From JBBQZU01 sp041749535 (GTDB lineage: Bacteria > Bacteroidota > Bacteroidia > Flavobacteriales_D > Cryomorphaceae): a DNA stretch of 64,000 nt. The notes beneath the pieces are model-generated. The model was not told the DNA's origin. It worked only from the letters and a program-made list of their open reading frames with translations, and made no database searches. The stretch covers positions 8,892 through 72,891 of the forward strand of contig JBGTBE010000050.1 in NCBI GenBank assembly GCA_041749535.1, in the 5' to 3' direction. This document shows positions 1-8,248 of this stretch, in pieces (within the stretch, counting starts at the first letter, position 1; each line of letters begins with the position of its first letter). The translations under genes were made by a program, and so were the position numbers.

Positions 1-2355
1 GGGGAGCGCTGTATCGTTGCAGCTCCATTGGTATTGCGAAAAGGTCAGAAAATTAATGACCGATTGGATATCCTTACACAGCAAGGATTTACACGTATTG
101 TATTGAATGGTACAGTGACACGTCTCGACGAACTTGATGCCAATTCGGTGAAGAAAAGCAATGACATCCTGATTGTTGTAGATCGTTTGGTGAGCAAACC
201 TTTTGATGAAGAATTCCTCTCAAGACTTGGAGACTCTGTAGAAACGGCATTCTTTGAAGGTGCTGGTACCTGCACCATACTCTATGGTGAAGGGCAAACT
301 GTAGGATTGAGAACTTTTTCGAACCGGTTCGAAACAGATGGAATGGCATTTGAAATTCCATCGGCGCATTTTTTCAGTTTTAACAACCCTGTAGGTGCTT
401 GTAAAGTGTGTGAGGGCTTCGGAAGTGTAATAGGTATTGACCCCGATGCTGTAATTCCGAATAAAAAACTCAGTGTATACGAAGATGCTGTTGCCGCATG
501 GAAAGGTGAAACGATGGGGCAATGGAAGAATGAATTGATCTTCAATGCAGATAAATTCGGCTTTCCAGTTCACAGGCCTTACAACCAGCTAACTCCCGAT
601 GAGAAACAGTTGCTCTGGACCGGTAACAATCACTTTGGCGGACTCAACTCCTTTTTTAAATACTTGGAATCCAAATCATATAAGATACAATACCGCGTAA
701 TGTTGAGCCGATACCGGGGAAAAACTGTATGCCCTGAATGCAACGGTTCTCGCCTTAGAAAGGATGCTACGTATGTAAAAATTGCAGGACATTCTATCGT
801 TGATTTTCTCAATATGCCCGTGGGCACCCTGCTTGATACAATCAAAAAAGTTGAACTGAACGAGCATGACCAAAAAGTAGCAAAAAGACTATTGGTAGAA
901 ATTACCAACCGCCTGGGCTATCTTACAGAAGTGGGTCTTGGATACCTTACCTTGAACAGGCTCTCTAACACACTCTCCGGAGGAGAATCGCAACGCATTC
1001 AGCTTGCTACTTCACTTGGAAGCAGCTTGGTAGGAAGCATGTACATTCTCGACGAACCCAGCATAGGTCTGCATCCACATGATACCAACAGACTTATAGG
1101 TGTGCTACGCGCGTTGCAGGCATTGGGCAACACTGTGATTGTGGTAGAGCACGATGAAGAAATAATGCGTGCATCGGATATGATATTCGATATGGGACCT
1201 GAAGCTGGCTCGCATGGCGGCGAAGTAGTTTTTCATGGCAACCGTGATGAGCTGATGATGGCAGAAGGTTCACTCACTGCCGATTACCTTACGGGAAGGA
1301 AGTCCATAGAAATACCAAAGAAACGCCGCAGCTGGAAGCACAAGATCAGTATCTCCGGCGCCAGAGAAAACAACCTAAAAGATATAAGTGTGCACTTTCC
1401 CCTTCAATGCCTGGTTGCGGTAGCGGGTGTCAGCGGAAGCGGCAAAAGCACCCTGGTGAGCAGTATACTCTATCCATCCTTAAAGAAACTGCTTGGAGGC
1501 TACGGAGAGCGTACTGGTGAGTTTGATGAATTGGGCGGAGACTTGAAAATTGTCAAATCCGTGGAATATGTAGATCAGAACCCTATTGGAAAATCATCCC
1601 GCTCCAACCCGGTGACCTATGTAAAAGCTTTCGATGAAATTCGCAACCTGTATGCTTCTCAGAAACTTGCAATGGTGCGCAATTACAAGCCTGGTCATTT
1701 CAGTTTTAATGTCAAAGGTGGGCGTTGTGAAACGTGCGAAGGTGAAGGCGTGGTGCACATCAGTATGCAATTTATGGCCGACATAGAACTTACTTGCGAA
1801 TCATGTAAGGGTAGAAGATATAAAAATGAAACCCTTGAAGTGTTGTATAGAAGTAAAAGCGTTGCTGATGTTCTTGACATGACAGTGAGCGATGCCATCC
1901 TTTTCTTTAGTGATGACGCAAAGAACAATACAGCCCGTAAAATTACAGACAAGCTGCTCCCGCTTGAGAAAGTAGGCTTAGGATACGTTAAGCTCGGACA
2001 AGCTTCAAGCACCCTCAGCGGAGGTGAAGCACAACGCACCAAGTTGGCTGCATTTCTTGCCAAAGGCGACAATGAACCACATACCCTCTTTATTTTTGAC
2101 GAACCTACAACTGGTTTACATTTTCACGATGTTGCCAAGCTCTTACAAAGTTTTACGGAGTTGCTGCACCGTGGGCACAGTGTGCTTGTAATCGAACACA
2201 ACACAGATGTGATAAAATGTGCCGATTGGGTGATTGAATTAGGACCCAAAGGTGGGGATGAAGGTGGTCAACTCGTATACGCCGGACTACCCGAAGGATT
2301 GATAGAACACCCAAAATCACTTACCGGTTTCTACCTGAAAGAAAAATTCCATTAA
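1..2355 (+). CDS. uvrA: UvrA excinuclease ABC subunit A, 5'-truncated by the window edge
   Basis: This is the damage-recognition ATPase of UvrABC nucleotide excision repair, acting as a dimer on DNA in the cytoplasm. The frame is open from base 1, so about 150 N-terminal residues, including the first Walker A, lie outside the window. Visible parts are zinc-finger CxxC pairs (CKVC near 400, CPEC near 730, CETC and CESC near 1730-1800), the first ABC signature LSGGESQR near 974 with Walker B ILDEPSIGLHP, a second Walker A (GVSGSGKST, near 1425), a second signature LSGGEAQR near 2010, and Walker B FIFDEPTTGLH. Both ATPase halves look intact. It stands alone on the plus strand and ends before a hairpin. 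A TTG at 28 could be taken for a start, but the homology-like sequence continues upstream. Confidence 0.95.
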   Translation, partial: GERCIVAAPLVLRKGQKINDRLDILTQQGFTRIVLNGTVTRLDELDANSVKKSNDILIVVDRLVSKPFDEEFLSRLGDSVETAFFEGAGTCTILYGEGQTVGLRTFSNRFETDGMAFEIPSAHFFSFNNPVGACKVCEGFGSVIGIDPDAVIPNKKLSVYEDAVAAWKGETMGQWKNELIFNADKFGFPVHRPYNQLTPDEKQLLWTGNNHFGGLNSFFKYLESKSYKIQYRVMLSRYRGKTVCPECNGSRLRKDATYVKIAGHSIVDFLNMPVGTLLDTIKKVELNEHDQKVAKRLLVEITNRLGYLTEVGLGYLTLNRLSNTLSGGESQRIQLATSLGSSLVGSMYILDEPSIGLHPHDTNRLIGVLRALQALGNTVIVVEHDEEIMRASDMIFDMGPEAGSHGGEVVFHGNRDELMMAEGSLTADYLTGRKSIEIPKKRRSWKHKISISGARENNLKDISVHFPLQCLVAVAGVSGSGKSTLVSSILYPSLKKLLGGYGERTGEFDELGGDLKIVKSVEYVDQNPIGKSSRSNPVTYVKAFDEIRNLYASQKLAMVRNYKPGHFSFNVKGGRCETCEGEGVVHISMQFMADIELTCESCKGRRYKNETLEVLYRSKSVADVLDMTVSDAILFFSDDAKNNTARKITDKLLPLEKVGLGYVKLGQASSTLSGGEAQRTKLAAFLAKGDNEPHTLFIFDEPTTGLHFHDVAKLLQSFTELLHRGHSVLVIEHNTDVIKCADWVIELGPKGGDEGGQLVYAGLPEGLIEHPKSLTGFYLKEKFH

Positions 2356-2379
2356 GGAACACTTTAGTTTCTTAGATCT

Positions 2380-2409
2380 CTTGTAGATTCGACGATCTAC
2401 AGGCTTTTA
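2380..2409 (+). terminator. Probable Rho-independent terminator of uvrA
   Basis: A hairpin with a 7 bp stem (TGTAGAT at 2382-2388 against ATCTACA at 2395-2401), extendable by two pairs, is followed by a short CTTTT run. The T tract is weak, so efficiency is uncertain. Confidence 0.5.
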
Positions 2410-2538
2410 GATGGAACGTCCTTGGGCACTTCATCAGATATTTATAGCCAATTTTGTATCACACTCTTCAAATTTTAAGGACTAACCAATCAAACAAATT
2501 GCAACAAACATGAGCAAGTTGTTATTTTCAAATTGAAA

Positions 2539-2569
2539 TTTGAAAGTACCGTCTGTAATACTACTTTTG
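2539..2569 (+). promoter_or_regulatory. Bacteroidota-type promoter of the tRNA-Pro gene
   Basis: TTTG at 2539-2542 is separated by exactly 19 bp from TACTTTTG at 2562-2569. This matches the known Bacteroidota housekeeping-sigma consensus TTTG-N19-TAnnTTTG at every fixed position. The inferred transcription start is near 2575, about 55 bases before the mature tRNA. Confidence 0.75.
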
Positions 2570-2628
2570 TCGCCCCATTGAAGCAATTATTACCTTCAAA
2601 TTGTTGCAGGAATACCAAGATGGGAATT

Positions 2629-2701
2629 CGGGGTGTAGCTCAGGTGGTAGAGTGCACGTCTGGGGGGCGTGAGGTCGCAGGTTCAAGTCCTGTCACCCCG
2701 A
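2629..2701 (+). tRNA. tRNA-Pro (anticodon GGG)
   Basis: A 73-base cloverleaf folds by eye. The acceptor stem is CGGGGTG (2629-2635) with CACCCCG (2694-2700) and discriminator A at 2701. The D stem is GCTC/GAGT, the anticodon stem CACGT/GCGTG with loop CTGGGGG, and the T arm GCAGG-TTCAAGT-CCTGT. Loop positions 34-36 read GGG, which decodes CCC and CCU as proline. CCA is not encoded and must be added after transcription. The gene has its own promoter and terminator. Confidence 0.95.
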
Positions 2702-2708
2702 CTATCAC

Positions 2709-2742
2709 AAGGCTGTTGCCATTCAGGTAGCAGCCTTTTTTT
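2709..2742 (+). terminator. Rho-independent terminator of tRNA-Pro
   Basis: A 12 bp stem (2709-2720 with 2726-2737, including G-T pairs) closes a 5-base loop and runs into a T tract ending at 2742. It lies 8 bases after the tRNA. Confidence 0.85.
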
Positions 2743-2959
2743 ACGTATCATTTTCACTCCATATAGCAATCCGAAGATCGATATTCAAAGTTGTTAAGTG
2801 ATTGGATAGAATAGAATTATACCAAATCTAAATTTGAAGACTTCCATTTTTCTTTGCGGATGCTGCATTATACCACAAGATTGCCCAATTGATTGGTTTT
2901 GGCTGTAAGATTATAAATAAAGGTGATAATTATCGCACTCCAATACCGGGATGCTGTTG

Positions 2960-2967
2960 TACCTTTG
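2960..2967 (+). promoter_or_regulatory. -7 box TACCTTTG upstream of trxB
   Basis: TACCTTTG fits the Bacteroidota TAnnTTTG -7 element and lies 32 bases before the trxB start. No TTTG is seen at the ideal -33 spacing, so this is a partial match. Confidence 0.5.
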
Positions 2968-2999
2968 CGCTCTTAAAATGAATTCTCAAAACTGAAAAT

Positions 3000-3944
3000 A
3001 TGAGTAAGGAATCAGAACATGTGAAATGCCTAATTATCGGATCCGGCCCTGCAGGTTATACCGCAGCCATATATGCAGCACGCGCCGATTTGAAACCGGT
3101 AATGTATCAGGGACTTCAGCCGGGTGGGCAACTCACCGCCACTACGGAAGTAGAAAACTACCCCGGTTACCCTGAGGGAACCCAGGGCCCAGAAATGATG
3201 GAAGATTTCCGAAAACAAGCAGAAAGATTTGAGACTGACATCAGGTTTGGGATGGCTACCGACGTGGATTTTACCGGGCCTAAGCATGTAGTAACAATAG
3301 ATGGAGAACAGAAAATTACTGCCGACACAGTTATAATTTCCACCGGTGCTTCTGCAAAATGGCTTGGGCTGGAAAGTGAGCAAAGACTCAATGGTTATGG
3401 AGTGAGCGCTTGTGCTGTGTGTGATGGATTCTTTTTTAAAGGCCAGGAAGTTGCAATAGTAGGTGGAGGTGACACAGCTGCAGAAGAAGCCAGCTACCTT
3501 TCAAAGTTGTGCAAGAAGGTATATATGATCGTGCGCAGGGACGAACTTCGCGCTTCCAAAGCCATGCAACACAGGGTAATGAGCCTACCCAATGTGGAAA
3601 TACTATGGAATACAGAAACCCTTGAAATTCTTGGAAGCAATGGTGTGGAAGGAGCGAGAATGAAAAACCTGAAAACCAATGAAGAATTCACCATTCAGGT
3701 AACAGGTTTCTTTGTTGCCATTGGCCACAAACCGAATACTGATATTTTCAAGGGATGGCTTGAGATGGACGATGTAGGCTATTTAAAAATACAGCCCGGA
3801 AGCACGCGCACAAATATTCCCGGTGTATTTGCTTCAGGCGATGCAGCTGATAAGGTTTACAGACAAGCCATTACAGCTGCTGGCACAGGCTGTATGGCAG
3901 CATTGGACGCCGAGCGATACCTTGCAGCAAATGGGATGCATTGA
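3000..3944 (+). CDS. trxB: Thioredoxin-disulfide reductase
   Basis: This is the cytoplasmic flavoprotein that reduces thioredoxin with NADPH. At 314 residues it has the normal size of the low-molecular-weight bacterial enzyme. An N-terminal FAD-binding GSGPAGYTAA motif (residues 14-23) is followed by the redox-active CAVC (Cys138/Cys141) in the family context and an NADPH-binding GGGDTAAEEA near 155. A C-terminal FAD motif ends in a GVFASGDAAD-type sequence near 280. The ATG start is supported by the immediate FAD motif and by a -7 box 32 bases upstream. A strong terminator follows. The neighbouring genes are not functionally linked. Confidence 0.96.
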   Translation: MSKESEHVKCLIIGSGPAGYTAAIYAARADLKPVMYQGLQPGGQLTATTEVENYPGYPEGTQGPEMMEDFRKQAERFETDIRFGMATDVDFTGPKHVVTIDGEQKITADTVIISTGASAKWLGLESEQRLNGYGVSACAVCDGFFFKGQEVAIVGGGDTAAEEASYLSKLCKKVYMIVRRDELRASKAMQHRVMSLPNVEILWNTETLEILGSNGVEGARMKNLKTNEEFTIQVTGFFVAIGHKPNTDIFKGWLEMDDVGYLKIQPGSTRTNIPGVFASGDAADKVYRQAITAAGTGCMAALDAERYLAANGMH

Positions 3945-3971
3945 TCATCAAACCATTGATGTAAAAAAACT

Positions 3972-4006
3972 GAAGCCTTCCCATAGCATGGAAGGCTTCT
4001 TTTTTT
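3972..4006 (+). terminator. Rho-independent terminator of trxB, probably bidirectional
   Basis: A perfect 10 bp stem (GAAGCCTTCC at 3972-3981, GGAAGGCTTC at 3990-3999) with an 8-base loop is followed by seven T. A run of A just before the stem gives a T run on the minus strand, so it can also stop the convergent gene ending at 4074. Confidence 0.9.
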
Positions 4007-4073
4007 AAGTGTGCATCTCTCTTTCTCTTACACACTAGTAAAACGTATTAGAGCGGATTCGGTTGCCTCTTCT

Positions 4074-5615
4074 TCAATAAAAAACTTTCACCATATAGAT
4101 GCATTCTTTCATCGCAGCAATTTGTTGAGGTCTTTCCAAGAAAAATAGCTTGTTGCGTTGTGGAACCTTCAAATCAATGTCCCTTTGTGCTTCGGCCCTT
4201 AGAAATATCTCATTTAATGTGCTGGTTTCTAATACATTTGTAATTCCATCTGCAGATGAAACAGCCATTCCCGCAAGTTGGCCGTTGGGTGAGACAACAG
4301 CTGTACCCGGTGCCACATCACCAACCCGTGCACCCATCAGCCCATTGCTTTGTGAGAATGAAATACTCCCATCGCTGTACAGCAGCTTCTCATTGGAAAT
4401 GCCAAGTGCATATACTGACTCCCCTACTCCTAGCGCAGATGGATTAAAGCGGTAAGGAACATTGAAGATGACACCCTCGTCCGCACAAAATAGTATTGCG
4501 ATATCTGCTACCGAATCCTTATACACAACTTCCATTTTATAATTCGATCCATCTTCAGGGTGAACAATATCCACCGAAGTGGCATCAGAAAGTGTGCTGG
4601 CAGTCGTAATAAAGTATCCGTTTGGTGCAATGGCAAATGCAGTAGCTACGAAGGCTGGTGCTGCGACAGTTTCCGAAATAAAAACGGTGGTATCAGCCAA
4701 GGACTCGATAACCGGAACATCGTTCTCAGAGATTTCTATGCTCATTAAGCTCCCGCTTGATAGTGTAAAAGATGTAACAGCTGAAAAGACAACGGCAATC
4801 AGCGCAGTGATTGAAAATACCAGTACTGGTTTCATTTTTCTCGAATTCGTTTCCGATTTACTTTCGTGAGGGCTTATTTTTGGTTCAAGCTGTTTTTCCT
4901 GAAGTTTGCGTAGTTTCTCCTCACGTGTGCTTCGTGTTACGTGGCTTCGAATCATAGCCACAACTCTTGAAATCATTGTAATATTGAACTTATCACCTTC
5001 CATCAAAGTAGAACCATCTCCTGTTGGATTGTCGAGGACATAGCGAAGGAGCGCGGCAAATTTTAAATCATTGGCTTCTACCTCCTTTCCTTCCATAAGT
5101 TTTACAAGTTGCTTTACTGAGCGGGAAAGTTGTTGAAATGCGCGGTCCTCATCGGAAAAGCCGAAGCGTGGCGCAATATCACCAATGGCCTTTCGCCTGC
5201 CAATGCATTCGAGCATGATGGTGCGATGAGGCTCCCCAATTTCAGCCAATTTCTCAGCTGTTTTGGCGCTTCGCTTGTTAATGGAATCTATGGAGTGAAA
5301 AGCCTCTTCCATTTCGTAATACTCCCTTCGGTGTTTCACAAAATTCAGGTCTACTTTTCTCTTCTCCAGCTTCAGCAACCAGAGCTTTCGCGAAAAGGAA
5401 TAGATGATGTCTGATGCCTTTTCTGCCAGCTTCATGCTGTCGAGCTCCAAAAGCTGTGTGTAATAAACAAACGCTTCCCTATACACATCTTTCGCCTCCA
5501 GCACGGAGCCCCTATTTTCAGTCACAAAATTATACGTTGCAGTGTAATGGTCGTTGAATTGACATTCAATGCGTTTCCACTCTTCGTGATCAAAATGGTG
5601 CAGTTGCTCCAGCAT
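4074..5615 (-). CDS. ECF-sigma-like / transmembrane / degenerate trypsin-fold fusion protein
   Basis: A 513-residue protein with three parts. Residues ~12-175 look like an ECF sigma factor: a region-2-like stretch with IIYSFSRKLWLLKLEKRK (70-87) resembles region 2.4, and EIGEPHRTIML through SRSVKQL (125-170) resembles the region 4 helix-turn-helix. After a charged linker there is one membrane helix (~262-284). Residues ~320-470 resemble an HtrA/trypsin fold (PNGYFITTAS, DSVADIAIL, GQLAGM). Aligned by eye, the catalytic His position is Ser340 and the Ser position is Pro436, while Asp371 is kept, so it should not be an active protease. The topology predicts the sigma part in the cytosol and the protease-like part outside. 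It is monocistronic and convergent with trxB. The domain assignments are by eye; the function is unknown. Confidence 0.7.
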   Translation of the reverse strand: MLEQLHHFDHEEWKRIECQFNDHYTATYNFVTENRGSVLEAKDVYREAFVYYTQLLELDSMKLAEKASDIIYSFSRKLWLLKLEKRKVDLNFVKHRREYYEMEEAFHSIDSINKRSAKTAEKLAEIGEPHRTIMLECIGRRKAIGDIAPRFGFSDEDRAFQQLSRSVKQLVKLMEGKEVEANDLKFAALLRYVLDNPTGDGSTLMEGDKFNITMISRVVAMIRSHVTRSTREEKLRKLQEKQLEPKISPHESKSETNSRKMKPVLVFSITALIAVVFSAVTSFTLSSGSLMSIEISENDVPVIESLADTTVFISETVAAPAFVATAFAIAPNGYFITTASTLSDATSVDIVHPEDGSNYKMEVVYKDSVADIAILFCADEGVIFNVPYRFNPSALGVGESVYALGISNEKLLYSDGSISFSQSNGLMGARVGDVAPGTAVVSPNGQLAGMAVSSADGITNVLETSTLNEIFLRAEAQRDIDLKVPQRNKLFFLERPQQIAAMKECIYMVKVFY

Positions 5616-5829
5616 TTCCTACATTTTCTGTTGGTTTTTTGCGCAGCCCACTGTGCGCATAATATAAGTAACTCAGGTACTACGGAGTACAATTATAAAT
5701 AGTTTCAACAATGGGAACTTCCCGACATTTCAACCGTATGGACAATGAACTGTTTAACCAAGATTAACGGATTCTTCGAACCATTTATGAAATCACAATC
5801 ATAACTTTAGGCACACTTAAATTTTTATC

Positions 5830-7437
5830 ATGAAATTCAGGAACTATTTCGCAGCCATTGCCCTGTCAATATTGAGTTTAGGCACATTCGCTCAAACAGT
5901 TAAAGAGGCCACCTACCGTCAGGCAGCTGAGAAACTTACAGCACTCATCTTTCAGATTGAGCAGAACTATGTGGACAGTGTAGACACTGAAGCAATCGTA
6001 GAAGACGCAATTGTCGGGATACTCGAAGACCTGGATCCGCATAGCACCTACATTTCTGCTAAGGATGTTCAGAAGGCCAATGAAACGCTGGAAGGCAATT
6101 TTGAAGGCATCGGTGTTCAGTTCAATATCCTGAAGGATACAATTGTAGTGATATCGCCCATCTCCGGAGGGCCAAGTGATAAGCTCGGCATCCTTGCCGG
6201 TGACAAAATTGTGAGTATAGATGGGGTGAATGTGGCCGGTGTGGGCATTACAAATGAAGATGTGACAGGCACTTTGAGAGGACCAAAGGATACGAAGGTC
6301 GATGTAGGCATCAGACGCACAGGTGAAAAGCGCGTTTTGGAATTTGCAATTATTCGGGATAAAATTCCAATTTATAGTCTGGATGCTTCTTATATGATAA
6401 ATGATAAAATTGGGTATATAAAATTGAACAGGTTTGCAAAAACAACCATGGATGAATTTCACCAAGCCATGGCCCAATTGAAAAAAGAAGGAATGGAAGA
6501 CCTGATTCTTGACCTTCAAGGCAATGGCGGTGGATTGCTTGATACTTCTAAGGAACTCGCTGATCAATTTCTCACCGAGAACCATACCATTGTTTACACC
6601 GAAGGCCGCAATTATCCTCGCAGGAATTACAAGAGTACCCCATCTGGAGATTTTCTTAAAGGAAGGCTGATCGTGCTGATCGACGAGGGCTCTGCCAGTG
6701 CATCAGAGATTGTTTCCGGTGCCATACAAGATTGGGACCGTGGATTGGTTGTAGGCAGAAGGTCATTCGGCAAAGGCCTGGTGCAAAGGCCTATTCCCCT
6801 ACCCGATGGATCTATGGTAAGACTTACCACCCAGAAATATTATACCCCAAGTGGGCGCTGTATTCAAAAACCATATGACGATGGAGCAGAAGCCTACAAT
6901 ATGGAACGTTTCGAACGCTACGAGAATGGTGAAGCATACAGTGCCGACAGTATCAGTCTGCCAGATTCCATCAAGTACTATACAAACAAGAAAAGGTTGG
7001 TCTATGGAGGAGGTGGAATACTTCCCGACGTGTTTGTGCCCTATGATACGCTTCAAGCATCTCGTTTGAATGCCGATTTGGTGCGCAAAGGAGTTATGAA
7101 TCAGTTTACACTTGTTTTCACAAATGAGAATAGAAAAAAACTCTTAAAAGCATATCCTTCTGTGTCGGCCTTTATTGATGGCTTTGATGATGAAATGTGG
7201 ATCACTGAATTTAAAAAATACGCTACTGATGAAGGTATAGAATGGGATGAAGAACAATACGATAGATCTAAGAACTTAATACATGGACGTGTAAGGGCGT
7301 TAATAGCCCGCAACCTATGGGATACATCGGCGTACTACCAAGTCTACAATCCTTACTGGCCAACATATCAGAAATCCGTAGATCTTCTTATGAAAGACAT
7401 GTACGCAACTTTCAACCTGGCAGGTACAGGCCTTTAA
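5830..7437 (+). CDS. S41 family C-terminal processing peptidase (CtpA/Prc type)
   Basis: A periplasmic or envelope serine protease of 535 residues, the kind that trims or degrades exported proteins after recognising C-termini through its PDZ domain. A signal peptide (residues 1-21, ending at FAQ) is followed by an N-terminal helical region, a PDZ domain (~85-165) and the S41 core. The catalytic Ser-Lys dyad is Ser290 in SASAS and Lys315 in FGKGLVQ, with the 25-residue spacing seen in Prc. The last ~150 residues (from ~385) form a family-typical Bacteroidota extension with no motif I recognise. It precedes the DUF1573 gene by 72 bases. Confidence 0.93.
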   Translation: MKFRNYFAAIALSILSLGTFAQTVKEATYRQAAEKLTALIFQIEQNYVDSVDTEAIVEDAIVGILEDLDPHSTYISAKDVQKANETLEGNFEGIGVQFNILKDTIVVISPISGGPSDKLGILAGDKIVSIDGVNVAGVGITNEDVTGTLRGPKDTKVDVGIRRTGEKRVLEFAIIRDKIPIYSLDASYMINDKIGYIKLNRFAKTTMDEFHQAMAQLKKEGMEDLILDLQGNGGGLLDTSKELADQFLTENHTIVYTEGRNYPRRNYKSTPSGDFLKGRLIVLIDEGSASASEIVSGAIQDWDRGLVVGRRSFGKGLVQRPIPLPDGSMVRLTTQKYYTPSGRCIQKPYDDGAEAYNMERFERYENGEAYSADSISLPDSIKYYTNKKRLVYGGGGILPDVFVPYDTLQASRLNADLVRKGVMNQFTLVFTNENRKKLLKAYPSVSAFIDGFDDEMWITEFKKYATDEGIEWDEEQYDRSKNLIHGRVRALIARNLWDTSAYYQVYNPYWPTYQKSVDLLMKDMYATFNLAGTGL

Positions 7438-7475
7438 CGATTTGTTAAACCTTATCACACTACTTACGATTTTCC

Positions 7476-7483
7476 TAAATTTG
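7476..7483 (+). promoter_or_regulatory. -7 box TAAATTTG upstream of the DUF1573 gene
   Basis: TAAATTTG fits TAnnTTTG and lies 26 bases before the ATG at 7510, which suggests transcription independent of the S41 peptidase gene. No -33 element is seen at the ideal spacing. Confidence 0.4.
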
Positions 7484-7509
7484 ACACCACAAAACAAAAA
7501 ACAGAGCAC

Positions 7510-8085
7510 ATGAAGAATAAAGTGATTATTGGCTTACTTGCAGTTGTAGCAGTTGCGCTTATAGCAAATGTATACTTAATGTCAACTGGAGGTGTGAATG
7601 GAGAAGCCAATCCTACAGGAGCAAAAGCTACATTTGAACGACAGGCCGCTACAGCAGGCGAAGCCAAGCAAAATGCATATGATGCCATTGCAGCAGCAGA
7701 CCCAACGGCCAATGCCAACAGAGAAAGACTTGACCAAACGCAGGCTGCCAAACCAGTTGGTCCACTTACTTCGCTTAAATTTGATGAAAGCGCATTCGAT
7801 TTCGGCACCATCAAACAAGACAGCGAGAACACCAAGATATTTAAGTTTACCAACACTGGTAAAGAGCCTTTAATCATCGAGAATGCCAAAGGATCATGCG
7901 GCTGCACGGTTCCTAAATACCCAAAAGAGCCAATCGCTCCAGGAAAAACAGGCGAAATTGAAGTGGTATACCGACCTGGAAAGCAGAAAGACATGCAAAC
8001 AAAAAACATTACCATCACCGCCAATACTGATCCTGCAAACACTGTGCTGACTATCACAGCAAATGTGTTGGAAGTGGGTAGTTGA
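7510..8085 (+). CDS. DUF1573 domain protein with N-terminal membrane anchor
   Basis: 191 residues. Residues ~4-25 form a hydrophobic segment (signal anchor or uncleaved signal). An Ala/Gln-rich linker leads to a DUF1573 immunoglobulin-like domain (~85-190), recognised by FDFGTIKQ, the GSCGCTVPKYP motif and IAPGKTGEIEV. DUF1573 is very common in Bacteroidota envelope proteins; its biochemical role is not established. The gene lies downstream of the S41 peptidase and ends at a strong terminator. Confidence 0.88.
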   Translation: MKNKVIIGLLAVVAVALIANVYLMSTGGVNGEANPTGAKATFERQAATAGEAKQNAYDAIAAADPTANANRERLDQTQAAKPVGPLTSLKFDESAFDFGTIKQDSENTKIFKFTNTGKEPLIIENAKGSCGCTVPKYPKEPIAPGKTGEIEVVYRPGKQKDMQTKNITITANTDPANTVLTITANVLEVGS

Positions 8086-8111
8086 TCTGTATATTAAAAT
8101 CAAAAGAATCA

Positions 8112-8143
8112 GGGGGGTTGTCAAATGACAACCCCCCTTTTTT
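8112..8143 (+). terminator. Rho-independent terminator of the DUF1573 gene
   Basis: A perfect 11 bp GC-rich stem (GGGGGGTTGTC at 8112-8122, its complement ending at 8137) with a 4-base loop is followed by six T. Confidence 0.92.
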
Positions 8144-8248
8144 ATCACCCAAATGGGTGATTTTGAAGTAGGAAGTTTGTATCCTTTGAGTATTCCATTA
8201 CATTTAACCGCCGGAAAGTTCCGGAGCTTGCTAACCAAAATTATCGTT

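Noticed and set aside
2533..2730. Open frame spanning the tRNA
   Set aside because: It covers tRNA-Pro, its promoter and terminator; no protein features.
5802..5809. TAACTTTA as a -7 box for the S41 peptidase
   Set aside because: One mismatch to TAnnTTTG and no -33 element at 19 bp; left out of the features.
5878..6585. 235-codon minus-strand frame opposite the S41 peptidase
   Set aside because: Shadow of a clearly recognised enzyme; no motif in its own translation.
7464..8057. 197-codon minus-strand frame opposite the DUF1573 gene
   Set aside because: Mirror of a recognised gene with third-position bias on the plus strand; hydrophobic but no family features.
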